Shown piece after piece: positions 44,817 through 54,784 of a stretch of DNA of 64,000 nt. The position numbers were made by a program, and so were the translations under genes. The number at the start of each line of letters is the position of its first letter. Within the stretch, counting starts at the first letter, position 1. The notes under the pieces are model-generated. The model had not been told where the DNA came from, did not search any database, and saw only the letters and a list, made by a program, of their open reading frames with translations. Source of the DNA: GCA-2862585 sp965661345 (lineage in GTDB: Bacteria; Bacteroidota; Bacteroidia; Flavobacteriales; UBA7312); the NCBI GenBank assembly GCA_965661345.1, contig CBFIDK010000005.1, positions 46,423-110,422 of the forward strand, read 5' to 3'.

Positions 44817-47800
44817 TAAAATAATCTTTTACTTTTTGCTTAAAGAAAGGCGTAAAAGAAGGCGGAATAGTTCTTAATAATTCTTGTTGCTTCTCCTTCT
44901 CTTTTTGATATTGCTCAAATGGGTTTATGAGTCGTTTAGAAAGGTTGTCCATCCATTCTGTGGACTCTCTGGTTTCTTCTTCATCCTTTTCTCTTTGTGC
45001 TTTTTCAGCTTCTAGCAAGCGACTCATAATGCTTTCTTGTCGCTTAATGCTTTCTAATGTAATGTTGTCGTTAATAATATCAACTTCATTTTCTTCCATT
45101 TGTCTAATGAGCTGATCAATGTTGTTTTTACTGTTTTTATCACCGCTCAATTCGTTTCTCAGTTCATTCATTCTGTTTCGAATCATTTCTTGCTGAGCGG
45201 CCAGTTTCGCAAGTCCTTTATTTGACTTTCCTTTTTCTCCTTTTTTACCAAGCATTTGTTTCATTTGTTCTTTCACTTGGTTTTGCATTTGCTTCATCTG
45301 TTTCATGCCTTCTTTACCAGATGAATTTGGTTTGTTACACATTTTACTACTCGGCTTACTGTCCATATTGGCCATGTCTTTTTGCATTTGTTCAAGACTT
45401 TCCGAGAGTATTAAGGCTAAATTATTGGCAGATGTCATGGCAAATTGTTGCCTTTCGCTGGCGTTGCTAGACCGTCTTTCGGCCATGTCTTCTAAGGCCT
45501 TTTCCATGTTTAAATCAATGGTGTTAATTTCTTTATTAACTATCGATTCAATTTGCGGTTGCCTTTTACTTAAGGCGAACAGACTGTCTTCAATGATTTG
45601 GGCATCAGCTTGAAGCTTTTTTTGTAGCTGTAAATACTCTAAATACAGTGGGCTGTTGATGTTAATCTGCGGTATTGTTTTGAGGATGTTTTCTTGGTCT
45701 ACAGACAGAACTATTAAATTCTCAAGAATTTGCCTTAAGGTCTGCATGTCCTCAGCGATTTGCTCTTGTTGAGCGGATTGCATTGCTGATTGTAGCGACT
45801 GGCTCATTTCTTCCATTTTTTCGGCAGCACTTTTTTGATTTTTAGCAGCTTGCTTTTTCATGTTTTTTTCTAGCTGCTCTAAGCTTTTTTGCATTTCATT
45901 TTTTATTTCTTCTTCAGCCGATTTAGTGTCTGGGATATCGTTTTTGTACTCCAGCTCTTCATTCATTTCTTGGGCTTTTTCTAAATCTTTTTGAATATCC
46001 TCAAACTCTTTTTGAATGTCTTCTTGCTCTTGTTTTAGCGTTTCTTTGTCGCCTTCTTTATTAGAAAGTTCTTCTTGTTTTTCTGATAGCTTTTTGAGGT
46101 TGTCAATGTTTTTTTCGATTTTTTGTTCCACTTCCATTTGTTTAAACAGTTCTAGTGTACGGTCTAAGTCTTTTTCGATGTCTTCATCGCTTTTTTGCAT
46201 GTCTTCAAGCGCTCTTTGTAGGTCTTCTTTTTTGATGTCATCCATCATGTCTTTGAGCTCTTCCATCATGCTTTCCATTTCTTCGTCCATCAAACTTTCA
46301 AAAAGACGCTGAATTTCCTCTTGTTTTTTAATTAAATCTTCTTTGGGAGATTGGTACTCTTTTTCTTGAAGGCTGTTTCGTTTTTGCTGTTTTTGTATGT
46401 TGTCTATCTTGTTTTTTAACTCCTTTTGTTTTTCTAGTAACGAATTGGTCTTTTGTTTATCTTCCCAGCTCAAGGTTTTATTTTTGAGCAATTGTTTTTG
46501 CAGCTCTTCGAGTTCTTTTTGTATTTCTTCGGCTAACTTTTTTGACTCATTAATGTCATTTTTTAATTGATTGTTGTTGTCATCTGTTTGCTTTTCCAAT
46601 TCTTTAATGCTAGCCGCTTGAAAGGTGGTTAGACTAGATTTTGACGATTTACTGCCATTAATACCATCATTGTCCCAGACTTCAAAATAGTAGTTCATGC
46701 CTTGTCCGTATGCTACGCCTAAATCAGAAAAATTGAAATTTACAAAAAAACGTTCATCACGAGTCGATGGGATTATTGAAAGCGTTTCGGTTTGCCACTT
46801 ACTGCTATCGCCCTCTAGGATTTGGTAGTTGAACGTAAGCTTTTGTATGCCATAATCGTCTTGAATAATACCGTCAAAATAGTGTAGCATTCCATTTATG
46901 CTATCCGTTTTAGTCTCAATGGAGATTGATGGATATTCGTCTGGTATTACCGCGATTTGATAAGATATGCTGTCACCGCTTACATAGTTGTTTTTTGTAA
47001 ACAGGCTATAGTCTGTGTTTTCTACAAATCGTTTTTGAAAACTGAATGTGCTTTGGGTTGTTCTTTCGCAAGCGATCATGTTTTCGAACTGCACATATAC
47101 TTCATCAGAGTTTTCGGTATAAAACAACCATTTTACTTTAGTGCCTTCAGGAACAGTAAGGTTGCCAGTATTTTCCAAAACTTCGTTTTTTCTCTTTATA
47201 TATGAAGGATATACCAATTCACTAGAGAATCGCACAACAAAAGGTTTTGGCACTACTGTGAGTGTATTTGAAGAGGACACAAAACCATTGGATGAAAATC
47301 TAAAGTCAAGACTATTTTGTGGGGTTTTGAAAAGGTAAGAAAAGCTGCCTTTAGCTTCTTTTTTCATGTCAAATTTATTTCCATTTACTATTATTTGACT
47401 TGATTTAGGAATTTCTGACCCCTCATAATGCATCGTAAGCTGGTAGTCCTTGCCTTTTACAACTTGGAGCAATCCATTGTCAATGACAAAGTCAAAGGGG
47501 GCAACAGGAAGGTATTCGGTATTGTAAGAGATGATTCTTGAAGAACTGTCTAGCACCATTTTTTTATTTCCAGAGAGAAAAAGAATACCCAATATGGCAA
47601 TTGGCGCAATAGCGTATTTTAGATATACTTTATTGTCTTTTAAATCAATAGCTTTTGAAAACGGTATAGGGCTTAGTTGATTAATTTTCTGTTGAATACT
47701 GGCTTCAATTAGTGCATTGTCTTCGTCAGATAATTCTTGCAATTGGAGCAAATTCACCAATTTGTCTTCTACACTAGAAAAGTGATTGCCAATTATTGTG

Positions 47801-48081
47801 GCTGCTTCGAAGTAGTTTAACGATTGCCCTATCCTATAGAGGCCAATTAGAGGAACGGCAATCCATTTCCAAAAAACATATAAGTTGAAGCCGCTAAATG
47901 CCCAAAACAATACAGTTCTAACGACTGTGCTAAATTGTCCGTAATACTCGCTTACCGAAAGAACAATAAAGAAGGCTAAAAAAACAGATAGGAAATATAT
48001 TCCACCCTTAATAAGAAGGTTTTTATAATACTTACTAATAAACTCCTCAAGTTTTTCAAACAATTCGCTACTACCTCTCAT
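44800..48081 (-). CDS. DUF4175-family membrane protein with very long coiled coil
   Basis: A 1093-residue protein: two membrane helices near the N-terminus (about 24-46 and 50-75) and a third at about 150-170, then a beta-rich periplasmic-like region (about 180-480), then a Lys/Glu/Gln-rich coiled coil over about 500 residues (LEELQKQLL, MDEEMESMMEELKDMMDD, QKDLEKAQEMNEELEY, MKQMKQMQNQVKEQMKQM). The order fits DUF4175, a Bacteroidota family of unknown function. It heads the DUF4175-ybeY-mnmG run. Its length and extreme composition are normal for the family as I recall it. Confidence 0.8.
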   Translation of the reverse strand: MRGSSELFEKLEEFISKYYKNLLIKGGIYFLSVFLAFFIVLSVSEYYGQFSTVVRTVLFWAFSGFNLYVFWKWIAVPLIGLYRIGQSLNYFEAATIIGNHFSSVEDKLVNLLQLQELSDEDNALIEASIQQKINQLSPIPFSKAIDLKDNKVYLKYAIAPIAILGILFLSGNKKMVLDSSSRIISYNTEYLPVAPFDFVIDNGLLQVVKGKDYQLTMHYEGSEIPKSSQIIVNGNKFDMKKEAKGSFSYLFKTPQNSLDFRFSSNGFVSSSNTLTVVPKPFVVRFSSELVYPSYIKRKNEVLENTGNLTVPEGTKVKWLFYTENSDEVYVQFENMIACERTTQSTFSFQKRFVENTDYSLFTKNNYVSGDSISYQIAVIPDEYPSISIETKTDSINGMLHYFDGIIQDDYGIQKLTFNYQILEGDSSKWQTETLSIIPSTRDERFFVNFNFSDLGVAYGQGMNYYFEVWDNDGINGSKSSKSSLTTFQAASIKELEKQTDDNNNQLKNDINESKKLAEEIQKELEELQKQLLKNKTLSWEDKQKTNSLLEKQKELKNKIDNIQKQQKRNSLQEKEYQSPKEDLIKKQEEIQRLFESLMDEEMESMMEELKDMMDDIKKEDLQRALEDMQKSDEDIEKDLDRTLELFKQMEVEQKIEKNIDNLKKLSEKQEELSNKEGDKETLKQEQEDIQKEFEDIQKDLEKAQEMNEELEYKNDIPDTKSAEEEIKNEMQKSLEQLEKNMKKQAAKNQKSAAEKMEEMSQSLQSAMQSAQQEQIAEDMQTLRQILENLIVLSVDQENILKTIPQININSPLYLEYLQLQKKLQADAQIIEDSLFALSKRQPQIESIVNKEINTIDLNMEKALEDMAERRSSNASERQQFAMTSANNLALILSESLEQMQKDMANMDSKPSSKMCNKPNSSGKEGMKQMKQMQNQVKEQMKQMLGKKGEKGKSNKGLAKLAAQQEMIRNRMNELRNELSGDKNSKNNIDQLIRQMEENEVDIINDNITLESIKRQESIMSRLLEAEKAQREKDEEETRESTEWMDNLSKRLINPFEQYQKEKEKQQELLRTIPPSFTPFFKQKVKDYFNENGQ

Positions 48082-48137
48082 ACTACAAAGGTAAGATATT
48101 TAGCACCATCACAAAACAGTCAATATAGAAGAAAGCG

Positions 48138-48145
48138 TATCTTTG
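48138..48145 (+). promoter_or_regulatory. -7 promoter box (TATCTTTG) of gltX
   Basis: TATCTTTG fits TAnnTTTG. It ends 22 bp before the ATG at 48168, the usual spacing in this window, and only 13 bp before the alternative ATG at 48159. Confidence 0.5.
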
Positions 48146-48167
48146 TGGGCTTAATTAAATGACGTTG

Positions 48168-49682
48168 ATGGATAAAGTAAGAGTAAGATTTGCCCCAAGT
48201 CCAACCGGACCACTGCATATGGGAGGCGTTAGAACAGCCCTTTACAATTACCTTTTTGCAAAAAAACACAATGGTGACTTCTTGTTAAGACTAGAAGACA
48301 CAGACCAAGCGCGTCTGGTGCCAGGAGCAGAAGAGTATATTTTAGACGCTTTGTCATGGTGTAAAATAAATATTGATGAAGGCTTGGGCCACGGCGGCGA
48401 TTTTGGGCCCTACAAACAGTCTGAACGAAAAGCAATGTACAGGCAATATGCCGACATATTGTTAGAGAAGGGCCATGCCTATTATGCCTTTGATACTGCC
48501 CAAGAGCTTGATCAAATGCGTGAACGCATGAAAAATGCTGGAGTACCTTCGCCACAATACAATTCAGTTGTTAGGGACAGCATGCAAAATTCAATAGCAC
48601 TTTCTGAAGACGAGGTAAAACAAAGGCTAGAAAGGGGAGACTCTTATGTTATTCGTGCTAAAATGCCTAGAAATGAAGAGGTCAAAATAAACGATACAAT
48701 TCGTGGTTGGGTGGTTGTAAATACCAACAACCTTGACGATAAAGTCCTATTCAAATCGGACGGAATGCCTACCTATCACTTGGCAAATGTAGTTGACGAT
48801 CATTTAATGAAAATTACACACGTCATTAGGGGAGAAGAGTGGTTGCCATCGGCGCCATTACACGTTTTACTCTATCAGTTTTTTGATTGGGAGTGCCCGG
48901 TCTTTGCCCACCTTCCATTAATATTAAAACCAGACGGTAACGGAAAACTTAGCAAGAGGGACGGTGACAGATTAGGGTTTCCTGTTTTTCCAACAGAATG
49001 GACGAATCCAGAAACAAAAGAAACATCCTCAGGCTATAGAGAAGAAGGGTATTTTCCAGAAGCCTTTACAAATATGTTGGCGTTTTTGGGATGGAATCCA
49101 GGCACGGCACAAGAAATGTTTTCAATGGATGAGTTAATAGAATCCTTTTCTCTAAAACGAGTCGGAAAAGCAGGGGCTAAGTTTGATTTTGACAAAACCA
49201 AATGGTTTAACCAACAGTATTTAAGAAGCAAAAGCGGGGAAGAGCTTGCGCAATTAATACAATCAAAAATCCCTAAGTCAAAAACGCTCGACAAAGCCTT
49301 TTTAGCCAAAGCGTGTGAATTGATGAAAGAGCGAGCCACTTTTATTGAAGACATTTGGGAGAGCAGTCAAATTTTCTTTTATCCACCATCGCAGTACGAC
49401 GAGAAAACCAGTCGAAAAAAATGGAAAGAAAATACGCCAGATATTCTGAACAAAGTCGTTGATTTATTTAACGATATGACAGATTTTTCTGCATCAGAAG
49501 TGGAAAAAGAATTTAAGGCATTATTAGAAAAAAACGAATGGGGCTTGGGCATGGTCTTACCGACCTTTCGATTAGCAGTAACCGGTTTGGGCATGGGGCC
49601 ATCCATGTTTGAAATCTCAGAACTCTTGGGTAAACAAGAAGTTGTTGAAAGAATAAATACAGCTATACAAAAGTTGTCGTAG
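48168..49682 (+). CDS. gltX: Glutamate-tRNA ligase
   Basis: A 504-residue class I aminoacyl-tRNA synthetase. FAPSPTGPLHMGGVRTALYNYL contains the HIGH-type motif (HMGG) and GKLSKRDGD the KMSKS-type motif. The C-terminal anticodon-binding domain starts about residue 335. The start MDKVRVRF at 48168 matches the usual family start and promoter spacing; 48159 is also possible. As gatA is present in this window, it may be non-discriminating for Glu/Gln. folB follows after 2 bp. Confidence 0.96.
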   Translation: MDKVRVRFAPSPTGPLHMGGVRTALYNYLFAKKHNGDFLLRLEDTDQARLVPGAEEYILDALSWCKINIDEGLGHGGDFGPYKQSERKAMYRQYADILLEKGHAYYAFDTAQELDQMRERMKNAGVPSPQYNSVVRDSMQNSIALSEDEVKQRLERGDSYVIRAKMPRNEEVKINDTIRGWVVVNTNNLDDKVLFKSDGMPTYHLANVVDDHLMKITHVIRGEEWLPSAPLHVLLYQFFDWECPVFAHLPLILKPDGNGKLSKRDGDRLGFPVFPTEWTNPETKETSSGYREEGYFPEAFTNMLAFLGWNPGTAQEMFSMDELIESFSLKRVGKAGAKFDFDKTKWFNQQYLRSKSGEELAQLIQSKIPKSKTLDKAFLAKACELMKERATFIEDIWESSQIFFYPPSQYDEKTSRKKWKENTPDILNKVVDLFNDMTDFSASEVEKEFKALLEKNEWGLGMVLPTFRLAVTGLGMGPSMFEISELLGKQEVVERINTAIQKLS

Positions 49683-49684
49683 AA

Positions 49685-50044
49685 ATGGGAGTAATTTCAG
49701 TTAACGGAATAAAGGCCTATGCTTACCATGGCTGCTTGGACGAGGAAAGAAAAATCGGATCAGATTATGTGGTAAATGTTACTGTTGAAACAGACTTAAA
49801 ATCATCATCCATATCAGATCAACTTTCAGACACTGTGGATTATGTTTCAATAAACAGTATTGTCAAGCATGAAATGTCTATCCCCAGCAATTTGCTGGAG
49901 CATGTCGTAAAGAGAATTATCGATTCAATAATTAAACACCATAAAATGATTGACACTGTTGAAGTTTCAGTAGCTAAGATTAACCCTCCAATAAATGGAG
50001 ATGTCGAGAGTGTTTTGGTTAAAGAGAAATTCTTTAATGTGTAA
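49685..50044 (+). CDS. folB: Dihydroneopterin aldolase
   Basis: A 119-residue folate-pathway enzyme that splits dihydroneopterin into 6-hydroxymethyl-dihydropterin and glycolaldehyde. ISVNGIKAYAYHGCLDEERKIGSDYVVNV and a later VDYVSINSIVKHEM stretch are the family signature, with the catalytic Lys probably in VAKINPPING. It begins 2 bp after gltX on the same transcript. Confidence 0.92.
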   Translation: MGVISVNGIKAYAYHGCLDEERKIGSDYVVNVTVETDLKSSSISDQLSDTVDYVSINSIVKHEMSIPSNLLEHVVKRIIDSIIKHHKMIDTVEVSVAKINPPINGDVESVLVKEKFFNV

Positions 50045-50060
50045 ATTATAAAAAAAACAT

Positions 50061-50068
50061 TAGATTTG
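50061..50068 (+). promoter_or_regulatory. -7 promoter box (TAGATTTG) of tRNA-Cys
   Basis: TAGATTTG fits TAnnTTTG and ends 12 nt before the tRNA-Cys 5' end, in the 36-bp gap after folB. Confidence 0.45.
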
Positions 50069-50080
50069 CTACCCAATTTT

Positions 50081-50151
50081 GGTTTCGTGGCCGAGTGGCT
50101 AGGCAGTGGTCTGCAACACCATCTACAGCGGTTCGAATCCGCTCGAAACCT
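50081..50151 (+). tRNA. tRNA-Cys (anticodon GCA)
   Basis: A 71-nt cloverleaf. The acceptor GGTTTCG pairs fully with CGAAACC; the anticodon arm GTGGT-CTGCAAC-ACCAT carries GCA; the T arm is AGCGG-TTCGAAT-CCGCT. The discriminator is T, as expected for Cys. CCA is not encoded. A terminator follows at once. Confidence 0.95.
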
Positions 50152-50153
50152 CT

Positions 50154-50184
50154 AAAAAACCGTAATTATTTACGGTTTTTTTTT
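50154..50184 (+). terminator. Intrinsic terminator after tRNA-Cys
   Basis: The CCGTAA / TTACGG stem, extended by flanking A and T runs, has a 4-nt loop (TTAT) and ends in a T-tract. It begins 2 nt after the tRNA. Confidence 0.85.
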
Positions 50185-50254
50185 GCTTAACTACCAGTCA
50201 GTTTAGAATAAAATAATTAAATTTGTAGTTGACCCAATTTCAACCTTAACATTT

Positions 50255-53200
50255 ATGAACAAGTTCCTACTACTTTTTGCTTGTGTGTGTGGTGTAAATA
50301 TTTCGGTGTTTTCACAAGGAGCAAGTTACTATGGCGACGAGTTAATTTCTAGGTTTTATTTCGGCAGTCTGCCTTATGGAGCTGAAGATATAATGAGCCC
50401 GCCAACAGGAACATTCGGAACTACTTGTGTGGTTTACAGCAATTACACAGTAGGAAATTCAACAATCGGCGATGGAAATACAAATGGGTTTGTATACACT
50501 ATGAGTGTTGAGAAAGACGAAACCTACCAATTCGAAATAGAAGGCGGAACGTGTGGCTCAGGAAGTGTTCCTGGTACAACTAGAGCCGTCAGGGTTTATA
50601 TTGATTTTAATGGCAACAACGATTTTTTTGATGCAGGAGAATTGGTTTTCACATCTGCAGAATCAGCATCGATGAATCCTATTTTTACTGGTTCTGTAAC
50701 AATTCCAAACTCTACTGTTGAGGGAGAAATAAAAATGAGAATTGTCTATGCAAGGGTAGACGGCACAGATGGTGCTGGTGCTTTGTGGGATTTTGATTGG
50801 ATAGATTGGTCCACTTGGGGTTATTTTCATGGAGAAACAGAAGATTACACGCTTATTGTATCGGCTTATATCGATAGTGTACAAACCTTTAATACGACTT
50901 GCAGCAATACAAGCGATGGCCAAATAATTATTGCGCCAGCATCTCTTGCAAGTCCTGATGTTGAATATTCAATAAATGGATTAGCGGGACCTTGGACCAA
51001 CGATATTATATACCAAAATTTATCTCCTGGAGATTATTCGGTAATGGCTAGAGACCCAATTCTAGCTCCAAGTTACGCCTATGACCAATTTGATGTAACG
51101 ATAGATTTCGCTTCACCAATACTAATTGATGCTCAAATTTCATCTGATTATAATGGTCAGGAAATAAGCTGTGCAGGCGTTTCCGACGGGGAAGTAACCC
51201 TAACGGCGAGTGGGGGCGAGGGCACTTCTTACACTTATGAATATTTCAGTGATACCGATCCGGTTTCAATGCCTATTCCAAATGTTGCTACAGGCCTAAA
51301 TGCGGATAATTTTTTCTTTTTTGCTACCAATGATATAGGATGTATTTCGGATACAGCCCAAATCACCCTTACAGATCCACTTCCATTAAGTATAGATAAC
51401 GTAGAAACTACCGAAGAAATAAGTTGTAACGATGTTTGCGACGCGGTTTTAACAATAACTAGTTCAGGAGGAACGACTCCTTACACATATGAGGTTGACG
51501 GAGTGGATTATGGCAATTCGAATGTTGCCGATGATGTTTGTGAAGGCACACCATCTGTTTTAGTCACTGATGCAAACGGTTGTAGTTTGTCGCTAAACAC
51601 ATTTGTTGCAAACCCGTCTCCAGTGGATTTAACGCTTACCTCAATATTTGATTATTCTGGTTTTCAAGTAAGTTGTGCAAACGCAACGGATGGCGCGATT
51701 GGATTTATTGCTTCTGGCGGGAGCCCTTCTTATCAATTTAGTATTGATGGCGGATTATCATTCCCATTTTCATCATCCGATGGGGATACCGTTTATAATT
51801 TACCTGCTGGCGCTTACACTCTTGTTGCTGTAGATTCAAACTCATGTTCATCAGAAAACGAATTTATTAATTTACAATCTCCTCAGCCACTATCCCAAGA
51901 CCCACCCTTAGTCAGTTCTCCAATTAGCTGCAACGGATATTCGGATGGAGAAATTACCGTGCAGCCTTTAGGCGGCGCGGGGAATTTTACCTATTCAATA
52001 GATAATGGGTTAACCTCACAGGGCTCACCTGTGTTTACAAATTTATCAGCCTCTACATTTGATGTTCTCATTGAAGACATCAACGGCTGTACTTTTCAAG
52101 AAAGCTTTACACTAAACGAGCCTACTGTCGTTACGTTAAACTCAATTGCTGTAGTTTCCGATTATAATGGGGCGCAATTGAGTTGTGCGCTTTCATCAGA
52201 TGCCACTATAGAGTTAAATGTTAGTGGAGGGACAGGGGCTTACAGTTATTCAATACCGCCAAACCCAATTTTAATTAATCTTCCGCCAGACAATCAGGTT
52301 ACCGGTTTTTCTGCTGGTTTACAGCCTTTTGTTGTTTACGATGCCAACGGATGTCCATCTAACAGTTTGGACTTTGAAGTAATTGCCCCAAGTGATATTT
52401 CCATTACAAACATTAGCGTTGACTCGGTAAGTTGTTTTGGTGGTGCCGATGGCGAATTGACCATTGAAGGGGCTGGCGGAACAGGAAGCTACAATTATTT
52501 CGTTGATGCGCTATATTCTTCGACTAATCAAGCGCCTTATACAGTAAGTGGCCTCGCCGGAAATAATTACGGCGTTTCTATAACAGACGCTAACGGCTGT
52601 ACTTCAGCCATTACAAACGTCTTTATGCCTCAACCCACACCTGTAGTACCGAATTTAACCATTGTAAACTTAGGATGCTCTGGCGATGTAAATGGTTCAG
52701 CTAGTGCCAACCCTTCAGGTGGTAGCCCTTCGTATACCTTTTTGTGGTCCAACGGTTCAACACAAAACAATATTGGACAGCTATTAGCAGGAGATTATTC
52801 TGTAATTATTACGGATGCAAAAGGATGTCAGTTAAACGAAGATTTCGAGGTAACACAACCGTCTATCTCTTTAAATGTTACGCCAATTTCTTGTAATACA
52901 CCTAATTCAGGAGCAATCCAGGCGGTTTTAAACAACTCAAATCCAACCTCAAATTTTTCTATACTTTGGGATGATGCTAATGCCCAAACAACCTCAACAG
53001 CGGTTTCTTTATCCCCAGGGAATTACACCGTAACTATGACTGACCAATTTGGGTGTGAATTAAGCGCTACAGAATCTCTCGTTCAGCCAGATACAATTAT
53101 AGTTTTTGTTGAACACACCAATCTCTGTGAAGAAAATCCTATAGCTTCAGCTTTAGTGTATACTTCTGGTGGTCAAGTACCCTATTCCTACCTTTGGACA

Positions 53201-53821
53201 AATAATGAAACCACAGAATTAATTCAAATTACTGACCCTGGTTCATACTCTGTTGTCGTGACTGATTTTGGCGGATGCGTGAGAGAAGCCTCATTTACTA
53301 TTGATCCAATAGTTTCTCTTGACGTAGACTTTTTTGTAGAAACGCCATCTTGTGCGGATAATGATGACGGAAGTGTAGAAGCATCTGTTTCTGGGGGCTA
53401 TCCACCATATTCTTTTGCATGGGAAAACAATACAGATAATCCTCTAAATAGTAATGTTCAGTCAGGCACCTATATGCTTCAAGTTACAGATGCAAATGGC
53501 TGTGTTTTAGAAAAAGAAGCAACCATTCCTCAAGCAGACGGAACGTGTATCAATGCCTATTCCGCTTTTTCACCTAATGGAGATCAGAATAACGATTATT
53601 GGCACATTGACAATATAGAACTGTATCCCGATGGATTGGTTGAGGTGTTTAATCGATGGGGCGACAGGGTATTTTCGACAAAAAAATACATAAATGCATG
53701 GGACGGCGGCTGGAAAGGAATGTATGATAACCAACCCTTACCTTCTGCAACCTATTATTATGTAATTACCCTCAATAATGGCGAAGAACCAACGGTAGGA
53801 ACTGTAACTATTGTTAGATAA
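50255..53821 (+). CDS. Large T9SS-secreted adhesin-like protein, type B sorting domain
   Basis: A 1188-residue protein: signal peptide (about 1-20), a GEVED-like N-terminal domain (about 40-210, with VRVYIDFNGNNDFFDAGEL and GETEDYTLIVSAY), then about ten SprB-type repeats of 75-100 residues, each built as SC..DG.....GG...Y.YS....G......N...G.Y.V.V.D.NGC. It ends with a gliding-motility-associated type B sorting domain (about 1100-1188, beginning NAYSAFSPNGDQNNDYWHI, later VFNRWGDRVF). Probably an exposed adhesin or gliding protein. The partner PorP/SprF gene follows after 9 bp. Confidence 0.88.
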   Translation: MNKFLLLFACVCGVNISVFSQGASYYGDELISRFYFGSLPYGAEDIMSPPTGTFGTTCVVYSNYTVGNSTIGDGNTNGFVYTMSVEKDETYQFEIEGGTCGSGSVPGTTRAVRVYIDFNGNNDFFDAGELVFTSAESASMNPIFTGSVTIPNSTVEGEIKMRIVYARVDGTDGAGALWDFDWIDWSTWGYFHGETEDYTLIVSAYIDSVQTFNTTCSNTSDGQIIIAPASLASPDVEYSINGLAGPWTNDIIYQNLSPGDYSVMARDPILAPSYAYDQFDVTIDFASPILIDAQISSDYNGQEISCAGVSDGEVTLTASGGEGTSYTYEYFSDTDPVSMPIPNVATGLNADNFFFFATNDIGCISDTAQITLTDPLPLSIDNVETTEEISCNDVCDAVLTITSSGGTTPYTYEVDGVDYGNSNVADDVCEGTPSVLVTDANGCSLSLNTFVANPSPVDLTLTSIFDYSGFQVSCANATDGAIGFIASGGSPSYQFSIDGGLSFPFSSSDGDTVYNLPAGAYTLVAVDSNSCSSENEFINLQSPQPLSQDPPLVSSPISCNGYSDGEITVQPLGGAGNFTYSIDNGLTSQGSPVFTNLSASTFDVLIEDINGCTFQESFTLNEPTVVTLNSIAVVSDYNGAQLSCALSSDATIELNVSGGTGAYSYSIPPNPILINLPPDNQVTGFSAGLQPFVVYDANGCPSNSLDFEVIAPSDISITNISVDSVSCFGGADGELTIEGAGGTGSYNYFVDALYSSTNQAPYTVSGLAGNNYGVSITDANGCTSAITNVFMPQPTPVVPNLTIVNLGCSGDVNGSASANPSGGSPSYTFLWSNGSTQNNIGQLLAGDYSVIITDAKGCQLNEDFEVTQPSISLNVTPISCNTPNSGAIQAVLNNSNPTSNFSILWDDANAQTTSTAVSLSPGNYTVTMTDQFGCELSATESLVQPDTIIVFVEHTNLCEENPIASALVYTSGGQVPYSYLWTNNETTELIQITDPGSYSVVVTDFGGCVREASFTIDPIVSLDVDFFVETPSCADNDDGSVEASVSGGYPPYSFAWENNTDNPLNSNVQSGTYMLQVTDANGCVLEKEATIPQADGTCINAYSAFSPNGDQNNDYWHIDNIELYPDGLVEVFNRWGDRVFSTKKYINAWDGGWKGMYDNQPLPSATYYYVITLNNGEEPTVGTVTIVR

Positions 53822-53830
53822 GAACTAAAT

Positions 53831-54745
53831 ATGAGACTAGTAATATTTTTATTAATGTTGTCCACGGCCGCTGTTCAATCCCAGCAGTTGCCCATGTTTA
53901 GCCAGTACATTTCTAACGACTTTATTCTTAACCCTGCAGTAGCGGGTTCAAAACCTTATTTTCCTATAAAAATTAGTTCGCGTTCTCAGTGGTCTTCTTT
54001 AGGTTCAATAGCTCCTCAAACCAACATATTGAGTTATCACATGCCAGTTGCTTATGATGAAATCGGTGTGGGTGCTGTGGTTATGCAAGATCAAACGGGG
54101 CCATACAGTCATTTATCAGTAAAATTAGCATTTGCGTATCACCTTCAGCTTGATGATGACAATACAACCAGACTTTCTTTTGGTTTGAGTGGTCAATTGA
54201 GTCAGCATACTCTAAAAATGGATGAGCTGGAATTTAATAATCCTGATCCAGAGTTTCAGGGAGGCAACTACTCTAAGATAGTGCCAGATGCTAATGTAGG
54301 GGCCTATTTGTATTCAGAAAATTACTTTTTGTCAATAGCTTCGCACCAACTCTTTGAGTCTACTTTCAAGGAAGCTATTTCTCCTATCTTCGGAGATAAT
54401 GATCAAGTTAGACACTATTATGCTAATGCGGGATATGTATTCAATGTTTATTCTGATTTACGAGTTGAGCCATCAATTTTGGTCAAATCAACAGAGGTAG
54501 GCCCAGTCCAATTTGATTTTAATACTAGAGTGATGTTCAACAATTCTGTTTGGACAGGCCTATCGTTAAGAAGCTCTCAAGCTCTAGTGCTAATTGCTGG
54601 CGTGAAAATGGGCGCATTGAACCTATCTTACTCTTACGATTATGGCATTAGCTCAATCGGCAATTTTAGCTCGGGTTCTCATGAGGTGTGTTTAGGATTC
54701 AATATTAACGACAAGCGAAACAGACGCCACTCTTACTACTGGTAA
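53831..54745 (+). CDS. PorP/SprF-family T9SS outer-membrane protein
   Basis: A 304-residue protein: signal peptide, then QQLPMFSQYISNDFILNPAVAGS, the standard PorP/SprF opening, followed by a 14-strand type barrel. SprF-like proteins sit beside genes for type B cargo and are needed for secretion or anchoring of that cargo. The 9-bp spacing to the SprB-like adhesin gene supports exactly that pairing. Confidence 0.92.
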   Translation: MRLVIFLLMLSTAAVQSQQLPMFSQYISNDFILNPAVAGSKPYFPIKISSRSQWSSLGSIAPQTNILSYHMPVAYDEIGVGAVVMQDQTGPYSHLSVKLAFAYHLQLDDDNTTRLSFGLSGQLSQHTLKMDELEFNNPDPEFQGGNYSKIVPDANVGAYLYSENYFLSIASHQLFESTFKEAISPIFGDNDQVRHYYANAGYVFNVYSDLRVEPSILVKSTEVGPVQFDFNTRVMFNNSVWTGLSLRSSQALVLIAGVKMGALNLSYSYDYGISSIGNFSSGSHEVCLGFNINDKRNRRHSYYW

Positions 54746-54784
54746 AACAAACTTTTACTTACCTTTGAGACCTATTCTACTTCA

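Noticed and set aside
46016..46312. Plus-strand frame rich in Ser, 98 residues
   Set aside because: Shadow of the Lys/Glu-rich coiled coil of the DUF4175 gene on the opposite strand.
48086..48093. TACCTTTG on the minus strand as promoter of the DUF4175 gene
   Set aside because: It ends only 4 bp before the ATG, unlike the 17-34 bp at other genes here; it would need a leaderless mRNA, so not listed.
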